64,000 nt of DNA, taken from Patiria pectinifera (Eukaryota; Echinodermata; Asteroidea; Valvatida; Asterinidae). The notes under the pieces were generated by a model. The model saw nothing but the letters and a program-made list of their open reading frames with translations, was not told the DNA's origin and did not search any database. Of the stretch, positions 38,935 through 48,589 are shown piece by piece. Both the position numbers and the translations under genes were made by a program. The stretch covers positions 21,473,513 through 21,537,512 of the forward strand of contig CM057147.1 of NCBI GenBank assembly GCA_029964075.1, given 5' to 3'. Position 1 is the stretch's first letter. Each line of letters opens with the position of its first letter.

Positions 38935-40971
38935 ATGATTGGCTTTTGGGTTTCATTTTATTTCAGACAAATTTGGAAAAATAAATAGGTGAACCAAACA
39001 TTTGAGGAAATAACTGTTTTTTGAGAAAAAAATTACTGTTGACTTTATCTTTAAACATCTCCAAGGCCAGTTACACAAAGTTAAAAGTATTTGGGAATTA
39101 GTTACTCATTATGTCTGGCTCATAACGGATCTGTCTTTAGGATTAGTAAAAAATATTCCAAGTTGATATCATTGACAATTTTTATTCATGATCCTGTGAG
39201 CAGGGAACAAGCGTTTTATGCCTCCATGCAACACTATATAGTGGAAGATATGTGATCTATGTGACCTGAGAAATTTTGACCCAAAAGGGGGGGGGGGCAA
39301 AAATTTTAGGGCTCTGAGTTGAGAATACTAACCCAATTCGTCAACCTCCTTGGCAGTGGATGGCCCTGTTTATGTAATTATCGGTCCAGTCTGGTCTGTT
39401 GATATTATTTTGCGGTCTCCAATCTCCATTACGGGGCTTTGGGAATGAGCAAGTTTACTAGATGTGTTTACTGGAGCAGGCATGCCTTTTGTGTCCCAGT
39501 TTCGATTCATGGATTCTCAAAATCGACTCCATCTACATGTAGAGTACGTTGGGATTGCATGGAGCGTATGTGTAAACAGTGCTGTGCTTTTCAACAAAGA
39601 TGTTAAAGGCCTATAAACGTCCGTAGGAGAACAGTAGTAACGCAGATTTTGCAAGTCTCTATCTTACTCTTGAACTTTACATGGTTCAATTTTGGATCTA
39701 ATTTTTTCAGTAAAATTCCTTTTCAGTTTGTTTCTGTCTGCGAAATTAAAATGTTTTCGCTTAAAAACTTATTATAAATTAACCTATTTTTTTTAAGGTG
39801 GGGGGGGGGGGTGCAGTGGGATAGAGCACAACCAAGTCCTATATAGTTTTGGAAATCACTCATTAAATTATTCAATAAATCATTCGATGTTGGCATAATA
39901 TTTTGATTGAATCCAAGAAATCATTGATTTATGGCCCAAATTACTCATCAGTCAACCAACTTCAACCAATCCATCAAATGAATATTAAAAAACTGAACAA
40001 AATACCCGGCAATTGATGATCGGGTCAATATCAACCAACCAGCAATCCCGATCCATAAATCAGTGAACAAATCAGGTCTCGGCAGCGGTGGTTGGGGGAG
40101 ACCATAAATTCAGGTGGGCACATTGGCCAGACACAGCAGGTGCACCTTGAAGAGTTCAACATTTTGACAATGAGTCCTCCCCTCCCAATAACCCATGATT
40201 GATGATGTAGGAAGCCTGCACAGGGTGGGATCCAACAGGCCACTTCCACCACTGCCAAAATCCACCCACCGACTGGTCACTCAACTTTCTTCCCAACTCA
40301 ATTATAACTTTTTTTTTTAGCCTAATACTCCCTCGCAAACAAACAACTGTATTTCCCAACCCCCCTTTTTGATCCCCCCACCTACCCCTCTCCTGAAAAA
40401 AAAAAACTAGAAAGAAATCAGAAATAGTCCAAGGGGTGTCAGGAGTAATCTGAGCCCACCGCTGATGATCAGGGGGGCCTGGGATTGATTTGGGACCCCC
40501 CTGACGAGGGAAGCATGGGGCATGGTGACTGCCCAAGACTCAGGAAAGCACAATTGGCGCTAATTTCCTCCAAAACCGCTCGGCCAATTATGCTAAATGT
40601 GAACATATTTTCACGCCCGGTGTTTTCTTATTTGTGTGTGTATTTCTTGCGCGGTTTGTCTTTTCTTTTTCTTCTTCTTCTTTTTTTTTTTTTAAATAAT
40701 GGTAGTTATAAAAGGCAACCTGTTATGACAGTCCGTTTGTAGGCTGTAATCGTTGGTGACGCCTGACCCTCAAATAGGTCAATAGCTTTGGCAAGAATGA
40801 CCCATTAGGTTTGTCCCAGCATAGGAACATAGCATTAACACTATCAGGAGTAGAACAGTTTGGAGACTTTGAAAAAGTGCATGACTACGTGACAGAAAAT
40901 TTTCCTGAACTTTTTTTAACGGAGACAATTTAATGGTTTCCAATTTTGGAGAAGAGATCGGCAGTCAGCTT

Positions 40972-41035
40972 GGGACTGCCCTGGTTGACATTACAGTGTC
41001 CTAGAAGTCGCAGGTTCGAATCCTTCGAAGTCCCA
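40972..41035 (+). repeat. degenerate tRNA-like fragment
   Basis: GGGACTG near the start can pair with AAGTCCC at the end (6 of 7), and GCAGGTTCGAATCCTTC is a T arm with a perfect polymerase III B box (GGTTCGAATCC). At about 64 bases it is too short for a tRNA and no anticodon arm can be drawn. It is more likely a SINE head or tRNA pseudogene. Confidence 0.4.
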
Positions 41036-42944
41036 CATTTTTTTCTCTGGTCTTCCTGAAATATATTATAAGTCTTTTGAGTCAAGAATGATGGACCAAG
41101 CCAAAAGTAGGCCAAGCCCTTGAAAAACGCCCCCTGAGGGCTGGCAGGATAAGGCTTGTAGGGGTGTAACACTGGAGGGGGTGATATTTTGGGGTTGACT
41201 AATAAAGAGAGACCCCACGGCACCTCCAGACTCCTGGATATGCTCTCGTTCATCAGCGCAGCCTCCGTGATTCAGAGAGCTGTTTCAAATTTCCGTAACT
41301 AAAGTTGAAAATTTCCACACATGATGGGCCTTAAGTGATGGAATTTCCTTGTTTTGTCGTGGAAGTTGTGGTCTCGGGTCGGGGGAGAGCCACTACATTC
41401 AGAACAATCCCAGCCCCCTCAAAAAAGTTTAACCAAAAAACCTTGGTGATTGTCTCCATATGTCTGCAAAAAAAAGAAAAATGGAACAGAAAATTAACAG
41501 CTTAGTAATTGAGCATTTTTCAACAGGTTTGCGAGTAACTTACATTTCACTCACGCCATGAATCGGATCCCCACCCACTGAAAGTTGCTGATATCGGGTC
41601 CCGCAATACTACACCGTGCCATTATGCCTGAGCGTCATTTTTTTATTGTATGGTTCTTGTGGCTCCAGTCACAACGCGAGTCTCATGGCTGTCACTTACC
41701 CCACCAATTAATCCCATCTTTCAGTATTAATTTATGGCACTGACAGTTACAAGGCAATAGGAGAAGTTGTCTCTTTCCATCCCCCCACCCACCACCAACC
41801 ATTATATATGGGCTCTTTTGTGGCTCATGATCTTCTTCAGTGTCCGATCTAATTTTGTTGCAACCAGAGCCCCCAGCTGTTGCCTAGCAGACTGGGATGA
41901 CTAGGTCCTTGTAGCCTCCTCCAGCTTCTCAATATATTACCGATTGACAATCACCAGTCAACCGATGCGTTTATGTCTGGAAACTTACACTGATGGGCAA
42001 AGCTTCAAGAGCTATAGATATATACACCCAGCTTCTGTCGAATAATGCTATTTTTAATGAGCATACATTTTTGTAAATTTGCACTTCAAATGGTACAGTG
42101 CTTTGATGTGTGGTTTTTACATAGTGAGCATAATTTGCAAGGTGTTCTGGTAAAATGAGACAGAACTGGGCAGAGGTTTTGCAGATATTAGGAACGAGAA
42201 TAACATCCTCCTTACAATACTGTTTGTTGTACTTCAATTGGACATTTCGTTGACAAGTTATGGCTGTTTAAAGTTTGCACTTATCGACGTGTCAAAAAAG
42301 TAAATTGCTGAGAAAAAAGTAAATCACTGAGAAAAAGGCCTTTATAGTTTGGAGTTATGTAGCCGTGAATAGTTTTATTCCACGATTTTATAGTATTTCT
42401 TCAAAAAAAGTAGACATATCAAAAGACTACAAATATCCATAAATTGGAAAATAGAAGAAAAAAAAATCAATCCCCAATTCGGTTTTATTTTTCATTTTTT
42501 TCTCCACTACGGCCTGTGCCCAGTTCTGTCTCATTCATTTTTTCGAGAACACCTGTATTCCTTTGTCAGTTAGTTAGCTTTAAAAAAAAAAACCAGTTAA
42601 AAACTTTGAACCATTTCAAATTTGGATGCCTCTTTCAACTCCACCAACCTACCCCTGACAGGGGCCATGATGTAATACTGTTGGTCAGTTCTGACCATTT
42701 TCCCCCCCTAGTTTTGTATGATGAGATGCCTAATCCATCAGAGGTGTCAAAGCATGAACAAAGACTGTACTTCTTTTTGGGATAGTTTTAGGAAAGTCTT
42801 CTGACTTATTTTCAGCGGGTTCCTCGGAGTTACACATTTTATTACAAATGACAGACAATAAATCTATTTATAAAGACGGATATACAACTATATTTCTTGG
42901 CATTTACAAGGTTACGAATGTCAATTTTGTTTTTTTTATTACAG

Positions 42945-42994
42945 CTCAGAACTACATCAAGGACATGGTAGGGAAACAACAGCGGAGCAAAACT
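42945..42994 (+). CDS. bHLH-zip transcription factor, helix 2 exon
   Basis: A 50-base exon 18.1 kb downstream of the basic-region exon. The acceptor follows a long T tract (TTTTTTTTATTACAG) and the donor is ACT/GTAAGT. Its first two bases join the leftover G of the previous exon to make Ala, giving LLK-AQNYIKDMVGKQQRSKT with no frame break. This is the helix 2 pattern of Max (LDKATEYIQYM...) and Mlx (LQKTIDYIQFL...). It ends in phase 0, matching the next exon. The exon is too small to be convincing alone; support comes from frame continuity and from completing the bHLH fold. The 3' side is followed within 700 bases by a pair of inverted TTAA-flanked elements in the intron. Confidence 0.87.
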
Positions 42995-43660
42995 GTAAGT
43001 TCAGTGTTTTCAAAATCTGATGACATGTGTGACATTCCATCAAAGTCCTGTCTGAATTTTTGTACCATAATATGTTTCGAGAAATGTACAAATAAGTGAG
43101 TCATGTTAATTTCAGCAGTGCAGTGATCAAAACCAGATGCCGAAAGCTGAAATGTAAATTTTTTTTTTTTAAAGAAAAAAATCCATCTTATCATTTAGAT
43201 CTCGTTCGTCAGTTGTCTGAAGGGAATAAACCATGTGCTCTATTTTCGGTAGCAAGCGTCACATTCGATCATTAGTTAATGACAAAAAATGACAAGCAAT
43301 TACATCATTATATGATGTCCCAGTTAAACAAAAATTGAATCCCACTGAAATTTCGGGAAATGGACGGTGGAAATGTTCCATTTGCCTCGTTGAGTGGACC
43401 GTAATTGTTTGTGCCTGCAAATACAATTAAGTTGTCCCTACCAGTGTGGAGTGAATGGAGGACATCTGTATAAACTCATCCATTCATGTCAGGTGAAATT
43501 AGCCTGGGCTCGGGGAGTGATTGATGCGTGGGGAGTAAACTTGACTGCACCCCCACGAGCTTGTGCCTGCTGTGCCTGGTGCTGAACTTGCTGGGTCATA
43601 AAGAAAAATAGGGTACTTTAAACAAATGCATGCACCCTTTGTTGAAAAATGTCTTCTTAA

Positions 43661-44152
43661 AGGGAATGTACATCATTGGCTTTTGCTGTAATTTTCAGAA
43701 ATGAACTATTTGAGGGGTTAGTATAATAGATCAAATATTGTTACACTGACATGTTTGAAGTTTTGTGTTCGAAAATGCTGGAAAAGCCAAGAAAAACATA
43801 AATGTTCAAGTAGTCTGGTTCCTTGACTCCACTAAAGATAAAATGGATCAATTTATAAATGCCGGAAAATTGTAAGGTAAGGGAACCAGTCTAGCTGGCC
43901 TGCACCCGTTCATGAACATGTAACCAATAGCAAACAAAATTTGGACTGAAAAAAGTGTAAAGTTGGAGCAGTAGTTGAAAAATAGTTAGGTTTTTGTATA
44001 CAAAAATACAATTTTCTTGAAAATGACTTCACACCATGTGCCATAATTTTACAGGATGCTTTAGACTGTCATTTACCAACATCCTAGTAAGGTATTTTGT
44101 AAAAACTCAGTAGTTTTATTTTTCGATGTTTGCAAATGTTGTATATTCCCTT
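43661..44152 (+). mobile_element. TTAA-flanked non-autonomous element, copy A
   Basis: A 492-bp element between TTAA at 43657-43660 and 44153-44156. It starts AGGGAATGTACATCATTGGC and ends GCAAATGTTGTATATTCCCT, so the ends are inverted repeats. It is the reverse complement of copy B, with small indels: AGTCTGGTTCCTTGACTCC here faces GGAGTCAGGGAACCAGACT there. TTAA duplications point to piggyBac or Kolobok. Confidence 0.82.
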
Positions 44153-44501
44153 TTAAACTGAACTATCTGGAAAAATGAGAAATGGTGTTACTTTTTATGT
44201 TCATCTTTGTTGCTTGTGATCTTTTCTTGGTTGGGTTTGTGTGTGTGTGTTGTTTCTGTATTCAATAGGGGACGTTGAACAATAGAGGACAATAGGGTCC
44301 CCAATTCCCGAAGGTCCCCAATTTGGCGATCGTGTACAAAACATATGGGAGGTCTTCCTAAAAAGTTAGGGTACAAACAAAAGAGGGACAATAGGGGGTC
44401 CCCGATTGCAGGCAAATACACACTTGTATGTGTGTTGGGGGGGGGGGTCAAGCTTTGTTCTCGGATTGCTTATTTTTCTTGGACATTGTGGAAGACATTA
44501 A

Positions 44502-44996
44502 AGGGAAAATACAACATTTGCAAACATCAAAAAATAAAACTACCAAATCATTTTGAAATACCTTGCTGGAATGTTAGTGAATGGCAGTGTAAAGCATCCT
44601 GTAAAATCATGGCACCTGGTTTACTGTCATTTTCAAGAAAAGTGGTATTTTTCAACGCTGATCGGATCACCGTTGGAAACAACTTTTTTCAAATACTGGC
44701 CCCAATTGACCATCGCACTTGTTTGCAATCGACATAAACCTATGAACGGGTACGAGCCAGCTAGACTGGTTCCCTGACCTTACAATTCCCCAATGTATGT
44801 AAACTGCTCTGTTTCTTCTTATATGGAGTCAGGGAACCAGACTACATGAAAATGATTGTTTTTTTTTTGGTTTTTATAGCATTTTCGAACCAAAACCTAA
44901 AAAAAGTCAGTGTAACTATATTTGCTATATATTTCCAACCCCCAAATTCCATCCATTTCTGAAAATTACAGCAAAAGCAAATGATGTATATTTCCT
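44502..44996 (-). mobile_element. TTAA-flanked non-autonomous element, copy B
   Basis: A 495-bp element between TTAA at 44498-44501 and 44997-45000. It begins AGGGAAAATACAACATTTGC and ends GCAAATGATGTATATTTCCT. Oriented opposite to copy A across a 345-bp spacer, it makes a 1.34-kb imperfect palindrome inside intron 2. Confidence 0.82.
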
Positions 44997-45621
44997 TTAA
45001 AATACTGATCCTGACCTTGACAGTCCATAAAATGTGTGCTCTGTACATTTGACAAATTTCCAAAAGAATGACAAATGAAGCCTCAATTTGTCTCAGACAG
45101 GAGATTTTTTTATATTTTTACTGAGCATAGTTTCACCTTTCTTTTTGAATTTACTGTATTTAACCATTTCAGAAAAATGTCTGTGTTCCAAATCTGTCAG
45201 AAATCATTTAGGTTTACAATTCCCTACTTAGTTTGATATTTCTTTCATAATTCTTTTTTTTTTCAGACTGGTTACAAGCAGGGATGTAGTCGGGTCTATC
45301 GCAAGTCCCTGCAAGTCCATCACATGTCCTCCAGTCCCAATTCAACTCACGAACTATTCAAATGAGCTTTGACAAAGGCACTCCTTTGTTATTGTTCATC
45401 TACTGTTTTTTGTGACTGGACTTGTGAATGGACTTGTCATGGACTTGTCATGGACTCGACTACATCCCTGATTAGAAGTTTGACCTCTCTATCAAATTAA
45501 ATGGCTAATATCATATTTCCCTTTTGCTCCGAGTTTTCGGACTACCATTTAAAAACATCTGTTTTTAGCATTATAACTCAGTATAGAATGCATTCTTTTT
45601 TTTCTATGTTTTGTCGGGCAG

Positions 45622-45710
45622 TGTTTGGAAGATCTTAAGAGTGTCAAGTCCAGAAACAACGTCCTGGAAGACAACATTGCCATGCTGAAGCAGGAATACG
45701 ACATCCTGAG
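45622..45710 (+). CDS. bHLH-zip transcription factor, leucine zipper exon
   Basis: This exon follows an acceptor ending GGGCAG and begins in phase 0, directly continuing helix 2. It reads CLEDLKSVKSRNNVLEDNIA then MLKQEYDILR. Hydrophobic residues fall at heptad spacing (V8, L15, L22, L29 of the exon), the leucine zipper that fixes dimer choice in Myc/Max/Mlx proteins; the DLK...N.LE pattern resembles Max. The canonical donor is CTGAG/GTAGGT, leaving two bases over. If the intron is not removed, the next in-frame codon is TAG, so an isoform could stop right after DILR. There is a second GTAAGC 4 bases downstream of the donor, after that TAG. Confidence 0.88.
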
Positions 45711-46621
45711 GTAGGTAAGCGATATCTCAAGATGTTCTTTTGCTGTACCCTTCCCTCCTCCTCTGCTTCTCTTTGTCTTGACCCACTTCTATTCACTATG
45801 CTTTGTAGATTCCTAATTCTGGACTATAAAAATGACACACATAGTGAAAGTGGAAAAGTTAACTTCAACTCTGTATTAGGCACCTTTGCCACAAGCAGTC
45901 TTAGTTCCTGCAAAATCCAAGGGCAGATCCAGGGGCAGATCAAGAGGGTTGTTTAGTTACCAAGAGGGGTGTGAACCACTGATCTCTATATAAAGACTGG
46001 ATAGCGGATATGCATACAACATTCACACAGTGGACTTTGCATATTGACCAATTCGCCCCCGGTCTCACGAAGATGGCCGCGTATAATACGAACGTTCTAC
46101 GCGTAAATACGCGCGCGTTGTATCAACAGTTGACGCGCATTTTGGTCACGTACACATAATTATGATGTTCTAAAAGGGACACATTTCCGTAGTGATTATT
46201 ATTTCAAAACGCCGAAAAAGTTATATTTGCGGCATTTTAGTAACCACGACGTTGGAAAAATTGTAGTTAACCCTGGTCAGTGGTGGTGGTCAAAATATAA
46301 GTCAAGTGAACCGCGACTTTACAAAAGAAATCATGCTGTCTATAAAAATGGCAACTTGTCCTTTGTAGATCACCAGCCGGTCTCACCAATATGGCGTCAA
46401 ATTCATTCATTGTGCGGCTCTTTATTAGCTATCCAGTCTTTATATAGAGATCAGTGGTGTGAGCAGGCGTTTGCTGTGTTCTTCTGCATGATTTTCCTAA
46501 GAGTAGTCTATGGAATATACCCTTGCACAGCAAGGGTCTGTAAGATAAAGGTTTACAGTAGCACCATGTGACAAATTTCGTCTGTAAGTTCGTGAGGTTC
46601 TGAAAAGAACCGAGGGAAACT

Positions 46622-46661
46622 CAACTTTTCGGACGGTACGCTCTGCCCGTCGCGTCGTCAG
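46622..46661 (-). ncRNA. hammerhead-ribozyme-like motif of a Penelope-type terminal repeat, degenerate
   Basis: On the minus strand: CTGACGA, a hairpin containing GACGG...CCGTC, then CGAAAAGTTGAG. CUGANGA and GAAA are the two conserved hammerhead strands. The hairpin has about three extra bases, so activity is doubtful. It is followed by GGTTCTTTTCAGAACC (46595-46610), the same small palindrome that follows the motif in the repeat at 48364-48674. Confidence 0.5.
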
Positions 46662-46779
46662 GACCATTTGTGCCATTGGGTTACTGCACAATGATGGAAC
46701 TGGGTTTGTTTTTTGGGGATTTTGTTATTATTCGTCGGTTTTGTGTAATGGCATGCCTGATACAAGCTATGCTTTTAAG

Positions 46780-46895
46780 CTTTTGCCACCTCTAGTGGCC
46801 TTTATATTTTGTTTCGATACTTATATTATTTTTTTCATTTCTGTCATGAAGAGGAAATAAATGTGATTTGAATTGAAAAAAAAAAATTGAATTGA
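46780..46895 (+). repeat. probable LINE-type 3' end with TTGAA tail
   Basis: TTCTGTCATGAAGAGGAAAT, AAATGTGATTTGAATTG, an A run and ATTGAATTGA resemble the 3' end of an invertebrate non-LTR retrotransposon that terminates in a short tandem tail. No coding part of such an element was seen upstream. Confidence 0.4.
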
Positions 46896-47361
46896 TTTTT
46901 CAGCAAAAATGGTGCAGAGAGAAGTAGGGTTAATGATGAGCGAAACTTTTAAGAGTCCAGCCAAACTTCAAAGCAAGTCCAGCGTAACAGATTGATTTGT
47001 TCCCCTGTTCTGAGTCGCTTTGTCCTGATCATGTCTGTAGTATTTTGGAGACCTTGGTTTCAGAGAATAGGATGAGCCGCTGGGCATTGTCGGGCTGATC
47101 CAGGGACAAAGATGTAAACAGAGGAGTGAATGGTAGTACATTCCAGGGCCTGTTGTCGGCATTGTGTGCCGGTTTGCTTTGCTTCATTTCAATTTGCCAA
47201 GTTACTTCCTGTGATCAATGATCAAGCTGATGGAGTTTTTGGTGCCAAAAAAAAAACTTGCTGTGACTTTTTTTTTCAGTGCGGAGGGGAAATCCATGGC
47301 CCCTTTGTGATAAAATAGGGATGCAAAACTCGGAATTGACTTGATGAAATTTGAAGCATTC

Positions 47362-48189
47362 TAAGGCTGTTCTGAATACTGAATATTCAAATATTCGGTC
47401 ATCAACCGGATAATCGAATAGCTTTTTGCCAGTTTGACTAAAAAACTACGTGCATATATGTACGGGTACACGCACGACTGTGATGTTATTTTATCATAAA
47501 ATTGCGGCGCTTTATTGTCAGGTGCAATTTTTTTTGGTCAATTTTTAGTATGGTAACTTTTTTGTCGACAGTGGTTCATTGTTCCCATCCTTTTAGATGG
47601 TTAAAGCCCTTTAAGGCCCCCAGAAAATACTCGGTTTCTGGTCAGCGCGCGCGTCGATTTAAATCAGGCGCGTCAACTTTTTTTTTTTTTTTTATTAACA
47701 CGGAATCTACAACAGCACCCTCTATTGCCGCGCCTCCTCAAATTTTTGTACCAAGGAGCACCAAGGAATGGGGAAATTGCACCAAGGCAAATGATAAAGG
47801 GCACCAGGCAAATTATGGAGGACACCAATGTATAATGAGGACACAAAAAAGCAAAATAGTACCCACCTTGTCTGTACAATACAAGCTTGAGAAAAGAAAA
47901 AAAAGCCACCCCCCCAAAAAAACGCGTTGCCGCATCAATTCTGGAACTTCGGTCTGACCAGAGACCGACTATTTTTTTTTTTTGGCCTAACAGTTATAAA
48001 ATATTTACTGCTAAACACTCCAGCGCACCATATCAATCACTGCACATACATTTTATCTTGCACGCTCTGCGTGTAACTTTTGACCGGTGCGGCGCGCAGT
48101 TGCAGCTGGTAGTTTTGAATATCTGAATATTCAGTCAAATGCAGTTTTGAGTAATCGAATAATAACTTATTTGAAAATTGACAGCCCTA
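47362..48189. mobile_element. hAT-like element, family A, long inverted copy
   Basis: Left end TAAGGCTGTTCTGAATACTG and right end GAAAATTGACAGCCCTA, i.e. TAGGGCTGTC inward, a common hAT terminus. Interior words (AATATTCAAATATTCGGTCA, CTTTTTGCCAGTTTG, GACCGGTGCGGCGCGCAGTT, GCAGCTGG) match the 2036-2494 element in inverted orientation. Flanks AAGCATTC and GCATATTC are only an approximate duplication. The extra length is A/C-rich sequence at 47680-47990, which generates the 151-codon frame there. Confidence 0.65.
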
Positions 48190-48449
48190 GCATATTCCGA
48201 ATGAAAAATAAACTTGTAGTAGAGTTTTATAGCAATTTTTAACAGGACTTTTCAGAAGAGAGACTTTTTTCAGCAATTGTACAGTTTGAGGGGGAGGTAG
48301 AAAATTTTATGAAGGAAAGCATAGGGGTAAGAAGACACACACAAAATGACACTTGTTTACAATAATAATGAAAGGTTTGCGGAAACACCATGTGTGAATA
48401 ATTTCTCAACTAAGAGAATGGTTCTGAAAAGAACCAGAGGTATAAACTC

Positions 48450-48483
48450 GACGTTCCGGTCAGTATGCTCTGACCGTCTTCAG
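48450..48483 (-). ncRNA. hammerhead-like motif, left arm
   Basis: Minus strand: CTGAAGA, a stem of CGGTCAG with CTGACCG around loop AGCATA, then GAACGTC. Compared with the usual GAAACGTC strand the first A is G or missing, depending on alignment, so catalysis is probably impaired. Flanking CTC and GAG can make the start of stem I. Confidence 0.55.
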
Positions 48484-48555
48484 GAGAGTGCCTATAGGTG
48501 TTAGGGTTTGCTTTTGCTACTTAAGTGTTTACTTTCTTAGAGTTTAGGCACTCTC

Positions 48556-48589
48556 CTGAAGACGGTCAGAGCATACTGACCGGAACGTC
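48556..48589 (+). ncRNA. hammerhead-like motif, right arm
   Basis: Plus strand copy of the motif in the left arm with the same stem-loop and the same GAACGTC variant, followed by AAG instead of GAG, which weakens stem I. Confidence 0.55.

Larger units (their letters stand above)
24816..42944 (+). other. intron 1 of the bHLH-zip gene (18.1 kb)
   Basis: The interval between two well-supported exons. It starts GTAAGC and ends ATTACAG. No convincing coding exon was seen inside on either strand; open frames such as 26225-26494, 31326-31598 and 32924-33484 have no recognisable domain and no partner exons. It contains a MITE relic starting about 20 bases after the donor, a triplicated MITE end (25596-25850), an interstitial telomeric run (30851-30872), a weak inverted-repeat element (33613-33878), a CpG-rich inverted-repeat element (36221-36660), duplicated segments at 37721-38934 and many homopolymer runs. 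The remainder is unique-looking AT-rich sequence. Confidence 0.85.
42995..45621 (+). other. intron 2 of the bHLH-zip gene (2.6 kb)
   Basis: It starts GTAAGT and ends GGGCAG. Half of it is the inverted pair of TTAA-flanked elements at 43661-44996. At about 45270-45470 there is a short palindromic stretch built from TGCAAGTCC and GGACTTGTGA-like words, ending GACTACATCCCTGA and beginning CAGGGATGTAGTC, a further small inverted-repeat insertion. Confidence 0.85.

Noticed and set aside
46060..46140. CpG-rich patch as a promoter
   Set aside because: Too short, no recognisable core elements, and it adjoins repeat-derived sequence.
46903..46970. Alternative terminal exon after TTGATTTTTCAG giving SKNGAERSRVNDERNF and a stop
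   Set aside because: In phase with the exon 3 donor but lacks heptads; kept only as a competitor to 51242.
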